64,000 nt of DNA. Origin: an uncultured Verrucomicrobiae bacterium. GTDB lineage: Bacteria; Verrucomicrobiota; Verrucomicrobiia; Limisphaerales; AAA164-E04. Positions 18,259 through 27,976 of this stretch are shown here, piece by piece; position 1 is the first letter of the stretch; every line of letters starts with the position of its first letter. The position numbers were made by a program, and so were the translations under genes. The notes under the pieces are model-generated. The model was not told the DNA's origin and ran no database searches. It was given only the letters and a program-made list of their open reading frames with translations. The stretch lies in contig OX638380.1 in the NCBI GenBank assembly GCA_951813855.1, positions 3,426,876 through 3,490,875 of the forward strand, given 5' to 3'.

Positions 18259-18945
18259 TCAAGCTCGGGAATCTCGCTTGGATTCCGGCTCTGATTTCGT
18301 TTTTGGCATCGATTCCGCCATGACTTCCGAAGATTCCAAGGAAGGGGCAACGGACGGAGTTGTTCGAGTCGAGAGACTCGGTGATCGTCGCCTTTGCAAA
18401 AAACCAACCAGCCCAATCGTTATGGTAATAATGGTGCCGAAAGTTACAATAGTCTTATAGTTGGTCTCTAACTTGGATTCGATGCTTGCGAATCTGGAAT
18501 CGATGGTTTTGATGAAATCGTCGATTCGGGTATTGGTGCTCTCATCCTTGGAATCAAGACGATCGAAATTGGCTTTGTTGGCCACGGCGTTGGAATCGAT
18601 TTTGTTATCGAGTTGATCGAACCTGGCTTTGTTGGCCACGGCGTTGGATTCGATTTTGGAATCGAGACGATCGAAATTGGCTTTGTTGGCCACGGCGTTG
18701 GAATTGATTTTGTTATCGAGTTGATCGAACCTGGCTTTGTTGACCTCGGCGTTGGAATCGATCTTGGCGTTAAGGAGTTCGAGCATTGAGAATAGACGAT
18801 CAATATCTCGTTGAGTCGCAGCCGGGGCGTTGTCAACGGCCTGTTGGGGCACTGTGGGGGAGGTTTTGGCGTCTTGCGCTGCCAGAGCGAAGCCGGTGAC
18901 TAGCGTCGAGATGACGAACCCTACCGTTAAGGACGCGAATTTAAT
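18259..18945 (-). CDS. Secreted coiled-coil repeat protein with C-terminal membrane helix
   Basis: Unknown family. Upstream of the GTG at 18852 the same frame encodes IKFASLTVGFVISTLVTGF followed by ALA-AQDA, a textbook signal peptide, but there is no ATG, GTG or TTG in front of it. The best start is ATT at 18943-18945, giving 228 residues. The middle consists of 18-residue units (NKARFDQLDNKINSNAVA and NKANFDRLDSKIESNAVA alternating), expected to form a long coiled coil. A hydrophobic segment (TIVTFGTIITITIGLVGFL) and a short charged tail follow. It could be a trimeric or dimeric stalk anchored in the inner membrane. An alternative is that the true start codon has been lost and a truncated cytosolic form is made from the GTG. 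Confidence 0.6.
   Translation of the reverse strand: MKFASLTVGFVISTLVTGFALAAQDAKTSPTVPQQAVDNAPAATQRDIDRLFSMLELLNAKIDSNAEVNKARFDQLDNKINSNAVANKANFDRLDSKIESNAVANKARFDQLDNKIDSNAVANKANFDRLDSKDESTNTRIDDFIKTIDSRFASIESKLETNYKTIVTFGTIITITIGLVGFLQRRRSPSLSTRTTPSVAPSLESSEVMAESMPKTKSEPESKRDSRA
18547..18771 (-). repeat. In-frame 54-bp tandem repeats
   Basis: Three full units and partial units at both ends, each 54 bases (18 codons). Two unit types alternate, so the true DNA period is 108 bases. Differences are mostly single bases, which points to recent expansion by slippage or unequal crossing over. The repeats encode the coiled-coil region. Confidence 0.85.
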
Positions 18946-20290
18946 GTTTCGATCTTTCGTTGTTTCTTTCGATTTTTCAATTTCTCTCTTCTTACTCGAG
19001 GAAACCTATAGCTGTTCGGCACTTAGATCAAGGATTATTTTGGTCTGCGATTTTTCGGATTTCGATTGATCGGTTGAGGGTCGATTCCGCGGAGCCGATA
19101 CGACAAGACGAATACTCACGAAATGGTCTTGACAATCAGGAGATTGGGGGCGGGGAGGATTTCTCGCGGTTATGATTGGCAATGCTGATAATCTGGATTT
19201 TCCCGATTTCGCCGCGATTGACCTAGCGGCGTTGTCTGTCGAATGGACGTGCCTGGTCACTAGGTGTTTCGATTTCGAGGGTGCGTCCTTGAATCCCAAA
19301 AGCAGGCGGTAGTTGCCGTTGTTCGGGTCGTGAAGGCTACAATCGTCGATGATCGACGGGGCACTGAAAGGCGGGTTCGGATCAGTCGTTGCCCTTCCGG
19401 CGTAACCGGGGTTCCTCGCAGCTGAGGACAGTTGCTACCGCGTCGGCGGTTATCTGATCCATGAGTTCACCGTATCCGTTTTGTCGCCGTTTGTCTTGTC
19501 GGATTGGAGTTGATGACCGTCAGGGATGTCCCGGCGTTCCTTGGTAAAGACGTGCGCGAGCCTAGCGTAACGACCGGCGGCGGGTTACCGGCGTGGTTGG
19601 TAATTCGCTTCGGCGAGAACCGGCAAAGGTGTCGACAGTTTTCGTGGCTGGAATGGGGATTTAAAAATTCGAAATCTCAACTCGAACTGATGATCTCGTC
19701 GAATAGTTCCAGGATTAGTATGTCATCGGTCATGATGGGCTTCGGCACGATTGAGAGCAGATTAAGTTACGGGAAGGTGCTGCACGGTGAGTCCAGCGGA
19801 GGCAGGTCGACGGCGATTTCCCGGGGCCGCGCCAGAACCTGATGGCAGGCTATGACGATCCCTTCGGCGTCGATGTCGGCTGCTCGATTGCGGCGGATCT
19901 AGGATCGCCTGAAATGTCCAGTTCCCGAGAGACTAATTCGTTACGTGCTGGATTATCGGTCCGTCGGTGGAATGCATTTCCGGCAAGATCGCCGGCGACG
20001 GAATTCTTACGGGAATCGGCGTGCCGGAATACTCCAGATTTGGAAAAATTGAAACCGGAGCGGCCGGGTATGGATTGCTGAAGCCATAACCCGGAATCGA
20101 GTGTCGGCCGGCGTCGGTTCCTGTCCCCTCGTTGCGTCTCTCGATACGGCCTCCGGTTTTCAGCGAGCTCGATCGGCCAGAAACTCTTGACGCCTTGAAG
20201 AGCCGTTCGGATAACGAGCGGTTTTGAGGAGGGAGTCGTCTTGCGCCTTTATTGCCGTTACGGGGAAGGGCGCCGAAAGAATTTCCGGGA
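18946..20290. other. Long intergenic region, no gene seen
   Basis: About 1,340 bases between the coiled-coil gene and the UxaA-family gene. Base composition is like the core genes, but open frames on either strand are short or lack any recognisable motif (the longest, plus strand 19504-19842, looks random). No RNA gene was recognised. Confidence 0.4.
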
Positions 20291-21862
20291 TTATAGTACC
20301 GGACCTAATTGCCAGGGGGCGAATTCCTCGTCGCCCAGCCCGGCCAGTTCGCTTTTGGTTTTTTCTCCGCCGGCGACCGAAAGAATCTTTTCGAAAATCC
20401 GTTCACCGGCCTCGGTAACAGTTTCCGAACCGTCGAGGATGGTGCCGGCGTTGAGGTCCATATCGTCTTCCAACCAACGAAACATCGGGGTATTGGAGGC
20501 GATTTTAATGCATGGCGCGGGTTTGCAGCCGTAGACGCTGCCGCGGCCGGTGGTAAACGCGCCGATGGTGCAACCGCCGCTGACCAGTCCCGTCATACTC
20601 ACCGGATCGTTGCCGGGAGTGTCCATGAAACAAAGCCCTTTGGCCTGGATCTGTTCGGCGTAACCGTAGACTTCGTTCAGGGACGATTGCCCGGATTTGG
20701 CGATCGCTCCCAAGCTTTTCTCGTAGATGGTCGTCAACCCGCCTTCCCGGTTGCCGTGGGACGGATTATTATCGATCGAGGCGCCGTGCAGTTTGACGTG
20801 ATTTTGCCACCAACGGATGCGATCCAAGAGTTTTTGCCCCACAGCCGGAGAAGCGGCCCGCCGGGTCAGTAAATGTTCGGCGCCGTAGATCTCGGTCGTT
20901 TCCGCAAGCACGGAGGTTCCGCCTTGCCGGACGAGCCGGTCGGAAGCGTGGCCCAAAGCGGGGTTGGCGGTAATGCCGCTATTGCCGTCCGAGCCGCCGC
21001 AGTTGAGGGCCAAAACCAGTTTGGCGGCCGGCTGCGGAGTTCGTCGACGCTCGCTGGCTTTCTGAAGGATTTCGGTTACGGCCTTGACTCCAGCTTCGGT
21101 CGATTTGCGCACTCCGCCTTGGGATTGGATATTCAGATAGGCGGGCTGGTTGTCGGGAATGTGTTCGGCCGTCAGTTTCTGATTTCGGATGAGCTGAGGG
21201 ATTTGGTTGACTTCGCATCCAAGCCCGATCAGGACGTAACCGCCGATATTGGGATGGTTGGCCATGCCGGCCAATACTCGTTGCAGCAGATCCAGCGGTT
21301 CGGTGGGGAGTAGGCTGCAACCGCTTTTGTGGGTGAAGGCGATGACTCCGTCTACCCGGAGGTAATCACGGCCGAAATCCGGATGACGGAACTGCTCGGC
21401 GACGTATTTCGAAACGGAGGCCGAACAATTGACGCTGGAGATCACGGCGACGTAGTTGCGGGTCCCCACCCGGCCGTCGGCGCCGAGGAATCCCGGGAAA
21501 CTTTTCCGTTCGAATTCGGCGGCGCCGATCGTCGGTTGGTAGTCGACGCAAAAGCGGCAGTCCCGGTCGAAATCTTTCGCGCTGACGTTATGGGTATGCA
21601 CGTGGTCTCCCCGAGCGATGGCGGTTTGGGCGAAGCCGATGGTTTGGCCGTACTTGATCAACGGTGCCCCGGGATCGATGGCCTGGAGTGCGATCTTGTG
21701 TCCCGCCGGTATCAGGCGATTGCTGATCGCCGTAGTTCCGTCGAAGGACACTTCGGAACCGGCTTTCAACGGAGATTTGAGAACGGCCACGTTGTCTTCC
21801 TCCCGTAGCGTGACGGCAATGTCTTGAATGGCTTTCATGGGACCGGAACGCGGCTTCAGCAT
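20291..21862 (-). CDS. uxaA: UxaA-family altronate/galactarate-type dehydratase
   Basis: 523 residues (515 if the ATG at 21838 is used; no clear ribosome site decides). The N-terminal 100 residues form the SAF domain (LREEDNVAVLKSPLKAGSEV, GDHVHTHNV). The large C-terminal domain has GADGRVGTRNYVAVISSVNC, FTHKSGCSLL, YVLIGLGCEVNQI, LVLALNCGGSDGNSGITANP and GLVSGGCTIGAFTTGRGS. Conserved cysteines and the NCGGSD motif fit the iron-dependent dehydratase that turns D-altronate into 2-keto-3-deoxy-gluconate, or related sugar acids. SAF and catalytic domains are fused in one chain, as in UxaA. It is transcribed away from hemB and stands alone, so the exact sugar acid is not certain. The FAH-family enzyme at 23519 could act on a keto-deoxy acid of the same kind. 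Confidence 0.85.
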   Translation of the reverse strand: MLKPRSGPMKAIQDIAVTLREEDNVAVLKSPLKAGSEVSFDGTTAISNRLIPAGHKIALQAIDPGAPLIKYGQTIGFAQTAIARGDHVHTHNVSAKDFDRDCRFCVDYQPTIGAAEFERKSFPGFLGADGRVGTRNYVAVISSVNCSASVSKYVAEQFRHPDFGRDYLRVDGVIAFTHKSGCSLLPTEPLDLLQRVLAGMANHPNIGGYVLIGLGCEVNQIPQLIRNQKLTAEHIPDNQPAYLNIQSQGGVRKSTEAGVKAVTEILQKASERRRTPQPAAKLVLALNCGGSDGNSGITANPALGHASDRLVRQGGTSVLAETTEIYGAEHLLTRRAASPAVGQKLLDRIRWWQNHVKLHGASIDNNPSHGNREGGLTTIYEKSLGAIAKSGQSSLNEVYGYAEQIQAKGLCFMDTPGNDPVSMTGLVSGGCTIGAFTTGRGSVYGCKPAPCIKIASNTPMFRWLEDDMDLNAGTILDGSETVTEAGERIFEKILSVAGGEKTKSELAGLGDEEFAPWQLGPVL

Positions 21863-22161
21863 AGCTTCGGGTTCTTGACCGTTCTGTCAATCGCAAGCGT
21901 AACGCCCTCCGGTCGAGAAGCGGTGAATTCGGAGTGTCCAATCGATCCTCCTTTTTGTTCGATCGCTCTGAAATCGCTCCTTGGCACACGTGACTTTTCG
22001 CTGTAGCGGACGAGGCGGGAGACGGGTTAGCGAACGAGCGGGGAAGTTAAGGAAAGCCGAAAGGGTAAGCGGCGTGCTTGACCAGTGTCGACCGGAAATC
22101 TAGGTTCCCGAAACCCGACATCCGCAAATGGTTTGCGGGGATTAGGGCTTGGGAAAGAAAG

Positions 22162-23175
22162 ATGCTACCGTTGTCTCGTAGGATGCGCCGGCTCCGCGGT
22201 TCGGCAGGGATCCGGAACCTGATGCGCGAATGTCGGGTGGGTGCGGACGATTTGGTGATGCCGTTGTTTATTAAGCCGGGGCTTACGGAACCCGAACCGA
22301 TCGCCTCGATGCCCGGCATCTCCCGATATTCTCCGGAACAAGCGCTGGCCGAGTGCCGAACGTTGTTCGCTTGGGGTATCCGGGCGGTAGCGCTGTTTCC
22401 CAGTTCGATTACGGCAGGCAAAGACGCTCAAGGCACGGGTGCTCTGGACGATCAGGGGTTGATTCCGAACACGGTGCGACGGCTCAAGGCAGAGGTGCCG
22501 GAATTACTGATCATCGGCGACGTGGCTCTGGACCCCTACACCGACCATGGCCACGACGGCGTATTGAACGCCGAAGGAACCGGCGTCGACAACGACGCGA
22601 CCGTGGCGATCTTGGAGCGAATGGCCGTGTTGTTGGCTGAAGCCGGCTGCGATTGGGTGGCTCCTTCGGACATGATGGACGGCCGGGTAGGAGCGATCAG
22701 GCGGACCTTGGATCAAGCCGGGTTTGATTCGACGGTGATTTTGGCCTACGCGGCGAAATTTAATTCCGGTTATTACGGACCCTTTCGGGAAGCGGTGGGC
22801 AGCGATCGCCCTTCGGGAGAAGGCTATTTGGATAAGAGCGGGTATCAGTTGTCGCCGGCCAATGCCCGGGAAGCGCTCCGGGACGCGTTGCTCGACGAAG
22901 CGGAAGGGGCGGACATTCTGATGGTTAAACCGGCGGGACCCTATCTGGATATTCTCGCGCGGTTGCGTTCCGCCACGGCGACTCCCTTGGCCGCTTATCA
23001 GGTTTCGGGAGAATACTCCCAGATTCAGGCGGCGTCTCGCTGCGGCTGGCTGGAATACGAACGGATTCGCGACGAATCGGTGCTGGCGATCAAGCGGGCC
23101 GGAGCGGACTTGATCCTCACTTATTTCGCCAAGGAAATAGCTCAAGGCTTGCAGGAGAAGACGGCGATCGGATAG
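22162..23175 (+). CDS. hemB: Delta-aminolevulinic acid dehydratase (porphobilinogen synthase)
   Basis: 337 residues from the ATG at 22162, preceded by GGGAAAGAAAG; a TTG at 22078 is possible but adds residues not typical of the family. The enzyme condenses two 5-aminolevulinate molecules to porphobilinogen in heme synthesis. Both active-site lysines are visible: in LAYAAKFNSGYYGPF (about residue 198) and in ILMVKPAGPYLD (about 255). The metal loop reads DVALDPYTDHGHDG, without the cysteines of zinc enzymes, so it belongs to the Mg/K-activated class. The C-terminus (YQVSGEYSQIQAA, RIRDESVLAIKRAGADLILTY) is complete. It is not clearly in an operon with the next gene, about 340 bases away. Confidence 0.95.
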   Translation: MLPLSRRMRRLRGSAGIRNLMRECRVGADDLVMPLFIKPGLTEPEPIASMPGISRYSPEQALAECRTLFAWGIRAVALFPSSITAGKDAQGTGALDDQGLIPNTVRRLKAEVPELLIIGDVALDPYTDHGHDGVLNAEGTGVDNDATVAILERMAVLLAEAGCDWVAPSDMMDGRVGAIRRTLDQAGFDSTVILAYAAKFNSGYYGPFREAVGSDRPSGEGYLDKSGYQLSPANAREALRDALLDEAEGADILMVKPAGPYLDILARLRSATATPLAAYQVSGEYSQIQAASRCGWLEYERIRDESVLAIKRAGADLILTYFAKEIAQGLQEKTAIG

Positions 23176-23518
23176 CGGGGTGACGCCGGTATTCCTTTCC
23201 GGGGATCATGCGCCGGAGACGCCGCTTCAGGTCCGATCTTCGTTCGGTCGCCGGTTGTCGCGGGGAGCGGGAACGCCGGCGGCGAGCTCGATTCGGATTC
23301 GATTAACCGGGGCGAATCGCCGAGGGAATCCGGGGTCGGAACGGGAGGCGATTATTCTGGAAAATAATCGAAAACCGGCAAGTATCGGCCCATCGACAAT
23401 TGCGATGCGACAGCTTTCTTGACTGGTTTGATCGCCCGGCGGCGAAGCCTTCGGGCGATTGCCGATTGCGGTCTTCGGAGCGCGCGAACCAAGATCACTC
23501 GCGAAAGACCTCGGGATC

Positions 23519-24376
23519 ATGAAACTTTGCCAGTTCAAGTTATCGGATAATCAACGCAGGATCGGTTTGGTCGAAGACGACGAAACGGTACTCGATCTGA
23601 CTTCGGCGGGAATTCGTCGATTCGATCAAATTCTCGACAGCGCTCACCCGGTCGACCTCCTGGAAAAGATGGATTTTTGCGATTTGCCCCGGCATCCCCT
23701 CAAATCGATCGCCCTGTTGCCCCCGGTGCAACGTCAGGAAATTTGGGCTGCGGGAGTGACTTACGAAATGAGCAAAGCGGCCCGCATGGAGGAATCCAAT
23801 TTCAGCGCGCAGGCTTACCGTCAGGTCTATACCGCTTCGCGCCCCGAGCTTTTTTTCAAATGCCTGCCCGATAAAGTCGTGGGGCCGGGCGAGGCCGTCG
23901 GCGTTCGCAAAGACTCCGGTTGGACCGTTCCGGAACCGGAACTGGCTTTGGTTCTGAACGCCGCCGGAACGATCGTCGGTTGTACCATCGGCAACGATAT
24001 GAGTTCTCGCGATATCGAAGGCGAGAATCTACTCTATCTGTCGCAGGCCAAGATCTACGACCGATCTTGCGCGCTCGGTCCCTGGATCGTGATCGGCGCT
24101 TCCGAACGGGAAGCCCGTGATTGGGATATCAGCATGACCATCAAGCGTCAGGACGACGTGTGTTTCACCGGTTGCGCGTCGACCAATCTGATCAAGCGTC
24201 CCTTTGCCGGACTGACGGAGTATCTTTTCCGAAGCCAGACCTTTCCTCACGGGGTCATTTTGTTGACCGGCACCGGGGTGATTCCGGAGGATGCCTTCAC
24301 CTTGTATCAAGAGGACGAGATCGAGATCGAGATTAGCGGGATCGGTAAACTGAACAACCCGGTCCGCTTCGTGTAA
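23519..24376 (+). CDS. Fumarylacetoacetate hydrolase-family protein, likely 2-keto-3-deoxy sugar acid dehydratase/hydrolase
   Basis: 285 residues from the ATG at 23519 (MKLCQFKLSDNQRRIGL). The FAH fold is shown by IWAAGVTYEMSKAARMEES, ELFFKCLPDKVVGPGEAV, TVPEPELALVLN (metal-binding acidic residues), TIGNDMSSRDIEGEN and YDRSCALGPWIVIG. The last two blocks resemble 2-keto-3-deoxy-D-arabinonate dehydratase-type members more than true fumarylacetoacetase. The divalent metal would be held by the E-x-E pair and the Asp of SSRDIEGEN. Enzymes of this subgroup act on keto-acids from pentose or uronate breakdown, which fits the nearby UxaA-family gene, although hemB lies between them. The precise substrate is not determined by the sequence alone. 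Confidence 0.8.
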   Translation: MKLCQFKLSDNQRRIGLVEDDETVLDLTSAGIRRFDQILDSAHPVDLLEKMDFCDLPRHPLKSIALLPPVQRQEIWAAGVTYEMSKAARMEESNFSAQAYRQVYTASRPELFFKCLPDKVVGPGEAVGVRKDSGWTVPEPELALVLNAAGTIVGCTIGNDMSSRDIEGENLLYLSQAKIYDRSCALGPWIVIGASEREARDWDISMTIKRQDDVCFTGCASTNLIKRPFAGLTEYLFRSQTFPHGVILLTGTGVIPEDAFTLYQEDEIEIEISGIGKLNNPVRFV

Positions 24377-24524
24377 GAATCGGTGAGGACGTTACTTCCT
24401 CTTTGACAGCGAGATTGACCGTTTGGCAAGGTTTGCCTCGCAACGAGGCGATTCGCGGCCTTGCCGTACGGGTCGCCGGAATGCGACGGGTAAGGGAACG
24501 GAATCGCCGGAAAAGACAAATACC

Positions 24525-25802
24525 ATGCCAATTTCATCGGGTAATCTTTTGGTGGCTCAGTCGGGCGGTCCGACCGCGGTCATCAACGCGAGCGTTTCGG
24601 GAGTGATTCAGGAAGCCGGCAAGCATGCCGCCATCGACGAAATCTATGCGGGCAAAGGCGGGATTCTGGGGATTTTGAACGAGGATTTGTTCGACCTGAA
24701 CGAAGAGACCAACTGGTCGATCAAGGGCTTGCGGCATACCCCGGCGGCGGCGCTGGGCACGTGCCGCTACAAGATCAATTTCGCCAAGGATCCGGAGGGG
24801 GCGGCGAAGGACCTCGACCGGTTGTTCAAGGTGTTTTCGGTCCATAACATCCGGTATTTTTTCTACATCGGCGGCAACGATTCCCAGGATACGGCCAACA
24901 AGGTGCACTTGGAAGCGGTGCGGCGAGAATACGAGCTGCGGGTCATCGGTATTCCGAAGACCATCGATAACGACTTGCCTCACACGGATCACTGTCCGGG
25001 ATACGGCTCGGCCATCAAGTATAACGCCGCGACGGTCATGGAGATCGGGTTCGACGTCGGCAGCATGTCCACGGACAGCGGCGCCTGCAGCATCGTCGAG
25101 GTGATGGGCCGGGCGGCCGGTTGGATTGCTGCCGGAACGGTATTGGCTCGCCGCAACGACAACGATCCGCCGCACATCATTCTCTTGCCGGAGATTCCGT
25201 TTCAGGAAGACGCCTTTCTGGATCGGGTCAAGGAAACGATTGAACGCGAGAAGTACTGTATCGTGGTCGTCGGAGAGGGACTGCGCAACGAGGCGGGCGA
25301 AGAGATCGCGGCCGACAAGAGCCGGGTCGATTCGTTCGGTCATCCGGTTCTGTCCGGGGCCGCGGAGCGGCTGGCCGAGATCGTTCAGGGCCGTATTCAA
25401 CTCAAGACCCGAACCGTAAAATTGGGTTACGCTCAACGGGCGGCGGCGCATTACGCGAGCGCTACGGACGTCAACGAGGCGATCGCCTGTGGCGAGGCCG
25501 CGGTCCGGGCCGCCGTGGTGGAGGGCAAAAGCGGCTACATGGTGAAAATCGTGAGAGTGCCCGAGTCCGAAAACTATCAATGGAAAACGGACCTCCATCC
25601 CTTGGGCGAAGTAGCCAACGTCGAACACCTGATTCCTCGCGACTGGATTTCGGAAGACGGCTTTTCGCCCAACGAGAAATTCGTCGCCTACGCCAGGCCA
25701 TTGATCGAAGGCAACAACGAGATTCCCAGCCAGAACGGCCTGCCGCATTTCATTCGGCTCAAACAAGATCCCGTTGAAAAGTTGCTGACGCCTCGCGACT
25801 GA
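24525..25802 (+). CDS. pfp: Pyrophosphate-dependent 6-phosphofructokinase
   Basis: 425 residues from the ATG at 24525, with GGAAAAG upstream. Motifs of the phosphofructokinase family are in order: VAQSGGPTAVINASVSG (phosphoryl-donor loop), FFYIGGNDSQDTANK (about 115), GIPKTIDNDLPHTDHCPGYG (about 144, catalytic Asp in TIDND and the Lys typical of PPi users), DSGACSIVEVMGRAAGWIA. The GGND and PKTIDND signatures favour pyrophosphate rather than ATP as donor, which makes the step reversible and usable in both glycolysis and gluconeogenesis. Insertions and length match group-II PPi enzymes. It is convergent with uppP. Confidence 0.9.
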   Translation: MPISSGNLLVAQSGGPTAVINASVSGVIQEAGKHAAIDEIYAGKGGILGILNEDLFDLNEETNWSIKGLRHTPAAALGTCRYKINFAKDPEGAAKDLDRLFKVFSVHNIRYFFYIGGNDSQDTANKVHLEAVRREYELRVIGIPKTIDNDLPHTDHCPGYGSAIKYNAATVMEIGFDVGSMSTDSGACSIVEVMGRAAGWIAAGTVLARRNDNDPPHIILLPEIPFQEDAFLDRVKETIEREKYCIVVVGEGLRNEAGEEIAADKSRVDSFGHPVLSGAAERLAEIVQGRIQLKTRTVKLGYAQRAAAHYASATDVNEAIACGEAAVRAAVVEGKSGYMVKIVRVPESENYQWKTDLHPLGEVANVEHLIPRDWISEDGFSPNEKFVAYARPLIEGNNEIPSQNGLPHFIRLKQDPVEKLLTPRD

Positions 25803-25882
25803 GTTCGATTCGGCGAACGGGATTCGATCGAAGTTTGAGCCGGGCGGGAGCCGCCTGGTCAGGCGCGTATTTTCAATTCGCC

Positions 25883-26695
25883 CTAGGCGACCAAAGCGGC
25901 CAGCAGCACGATGCCGATCACGATGCGGTACCAGCCGAATACATGGAAGGTATGCGTCCGGACGTAACCGAGCAGCCATTTCACCACGATAAAGGAAACC
26001 AGGGCGGAGACCGCAAAGCCTAGCAGCGTCATGCTCCAATTTTCTTCGATAGCCTGATCCGGCTGCTCGCCGAGCGCCTGGAGGATCTTGTAGCCGCTGG
26101 CCGCCAGAATGGTCGGCACACCGACCAAGAAGGAGAACTCCGTAGCCGAGGAACGATTGAGTCCCAATAACAGGGCCAGGATGATGGTGGTTCCCGAACG
26201 CGAGGCCCCAGGAAAGAGAGCGGCCACGAGTTGTCCCAGCCCAACCATGATCGCGATCGTCCAGGTCACGTCGACGGAATCGGGATACGATTTCACGATT
26301 CGTTCCACGACCAAGAAAAGAACGCCGCCGATCAACAGCGAAATGGCGACGGGAGGAATGGTGTCGGGCAAGGTGAAGTCGCTTTTCTCCAGCAAATAGC
26401 CTCCTAGGCAAGTGATCAGGAAGGCGACGGCCAACTTGAAAACGTAATCCCTGGCGGTCGGATCCTGCCAAAAATGATACACCTGAACGAGGCGTTGCGG
26501 AAAGAGCGGCAACACCGCCAACGCCGCTCCGGATTGGATCACGATGATGAAGGTATCCGAAAACTCGGGAAGCCAATCCTGGAACAGGATCTCCGTTAGC
26601 AGAAGGTGTCCGGTCGAAGAAACGGGGAGAAACTCGGTGATGCCTTCCACGATTCCCAGCAGGATGACTGCAATCCATTCCGACATGCTCGCCAT
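25883..26695 (-). CDS. uppP: Undecaprenyl-diphosphatase UppP (BacA)
   Basis: 270 residues (267 if translation starts at the fourth codon, MSEWIAVI, which fits the family better). It is a polytopic inner-membrane enzyme that removes a phosphate from undecaprenyl pyrophosphate so the carrier can be reused for peptidoglycan and other envelope polymers. The two catalytic signatures are visible: GIVEGITEFLPVSSTGHLLL at the N-terminus and PGASRSGTTI in the middle (about residue 160). About eight hydrophobic segments are present. It is divergent from the methyltransferase gene, with about 85 bases between the starts. Confidence 0.95.
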   Translation of the reverse strand: MASMSEWIAVILLGIVEGITEFLPVSSTGHLLLTEILFQDWLPEFSDTFIIVIQSGAALAVLPLFPQRLVQVYHFWQDPTARDYVFKLAVAFLITCLGGYLLEKSDFTLPDTIPPVAISLLIGGVLFLVVERIVKSYPDSVDVTWTIAIMVGLGQLVAALFPGASRSGTTIILALLLGLNRSSATEFSFLVGVPTILAASGYKILQALGEQPDQAIEENWSMTLLGFAVSALVSFIVVKWLLGYVRTHTFHVFGWYRIVIGIVLLAALVA

Positions 26696-26779
26696 TCAAT
26701 CAGATTGGACCGGGAGGGGACAATCTATTCGTTTGCGGATGCGTTTCAGGGATTTGAGTTTGATTTCAGAGCGGAATGG

Positions 26780-27583
26780 GTGAAAAATAACGAACCGTTC
26801 GATGGGACCGCCGACATGAGCCATATCGATACCTACCGGCAGAACGAAGATTACGCTTCTTTTCTGAAAGATTGGGATTCGGGTTTTTACGCGAAATACG
26901 TCGATACCCTGTCCGTCGAGGGAGCGGGGCGGAAGATTCTGGACGTGGGTTGCGGCGTGGGAAAGGTGGTCGGCCAGTTGCGCCAGCGGGGATACGAAGC
27001 CTTTGGAGTGGACGTCTCGGAACCGAATATCAGGATGGCCAATAAGCAGAGCGGCCACTGTTCGTTGTACGACGGGTCCCGGCTGCCGTGCGATGATGGT
27101 CATTACGATGCTGTCGGCGCCTTCAACGTTCTGGAGCACGTCGAGGAGCCGGAAGGGTTTATCGAGGAATTGGCTCGAGCGTTGCGTCCTGGCGGCCGGC
27201 TGGTTATTTCCAGTCCCAATTTTTTGAGGGTTCTGGGATTTCGAGATTATCACCCCCGGATGCAGGGTTTGGGCAACAAGCTGAAAAACGCCCGTGCCTT
27301 GCTGAAGATACGGCGGCAGATCCTGCAGTCGCCGGAAGAGGTCCGGTTCGAGAAAATGAAACCCATCGTCAAGGAACCGTTCACCCCTGACGACGACGCC
27401 ATCGTGGTGACCAACCCTTTGCATATGAAATTCTTTCTGGAGCGAAACGACTGCCGGTTGGACTCGGTTGAGTGTACCGACCGGCCGGTTTCCCGGCCCG
27501 TGGAATTGGTCCTAAATCTGTTTCCGTTGCGCTATTTGTGGTTCAACAGTTTTTTGGTTGCTACCAAGAGAACCGATTTGTAG
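26780..27583 (+). CDS. Class I SAM-dependent methyltransferase
   Basis: 267 residues from a GTG at 26780, or 255 from the ATG at 26816, which has GGGA upstream; the sequence does not decide. The Rossmann fold is clear: KILDVGCGVGKVV (motif I, SAM binding), AFGVDVSEPNI (acidic residue binding the ribose), YDAVGAFNVLEHVEEPEGF (motif IV) and LRPGGRLVISSPN. These are the features of methyltransferase type 11/UbiE-like enzymes, which modify small molecules or glycans. The C-terminal 80 residues may form the substrate lid. Divergent orientation to uppP does not reveal the substrate. Confidence 0.85.
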   Translation: MKNNEPFDGTADMSHIDTYRQNEDYASFLKDWDSGFYAKYVDTLSVEGAGRKILDVGCGVGKVVGQLRQRGYEAFGVDVSEPNIRMANKQSGHCSLYDGSRLPCDDGHYDAVGAFNVLEHVEEPEGFIEELARALRPGGRLVISSPNFLRVLGFRDYHPRMQGLGNKLKNARALLKIRRQILQSPEEVRFEKMKPIVKEPFTPDDDAIVVTNPLHMKFFLERNDCRLDSVECTDRPVSRPVELVLNLFPLRYLWFNSFLVATKRTDL

Positions 27584-27976
27584 AGCCGGCATCGGAGATT
27601 TGAAACTATCCGGCGAGGTGGTTACGGAGCGGCGAACGGCAATCGGCGATTATCCTTGCTCAAGTCGGAAGTTCGGTTCCGAAGGATGCAGAAACGTCTG
27701 CCGTCGCGACGGTGCCGAGGAGCGATTGGTCTGAGATTTAGGTCAACCGGCCAGGGCCGTTGGTCTGTTTCCGAGCGAAACCGGGAAAACCGGAGGTTGG
27801 CCAAAATATAACCCCGAGGACGATCATGCCGGGCAGTGAATTCCGATACGGAACATTTGAGCCAAGATTATCGATTTTGGGGTTCGCGACGAGTGTGTTG
27901 GTGTCGTATTAAGTTACGTTCGAAGTCAGGCCTGAAAATACCGCCTACAGGCTTCTGGCACTTCGAGTTGGCGGTG
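27584..27976. other. Intergenic region between convergent genes, no gene seen
   Basis: About 390 bases. Only short, motif-free open frames occur. No terminator with a T-tract was recognised. Confidence 0.4.

Noticed and set aside
18547..18771. Regular repeats that could be taken for a CRISPR array
   Set aside because: The units are adjacent without unique spacers and keep the reading frame of a coiled-coil protein.
24534..26699. Very long minus-strand open frame (721 codons)
   Set aside because: It is antisense to the phosphofructokinase gene and covers uppP in another frame; both of those have clear family motifs and this frame has none.
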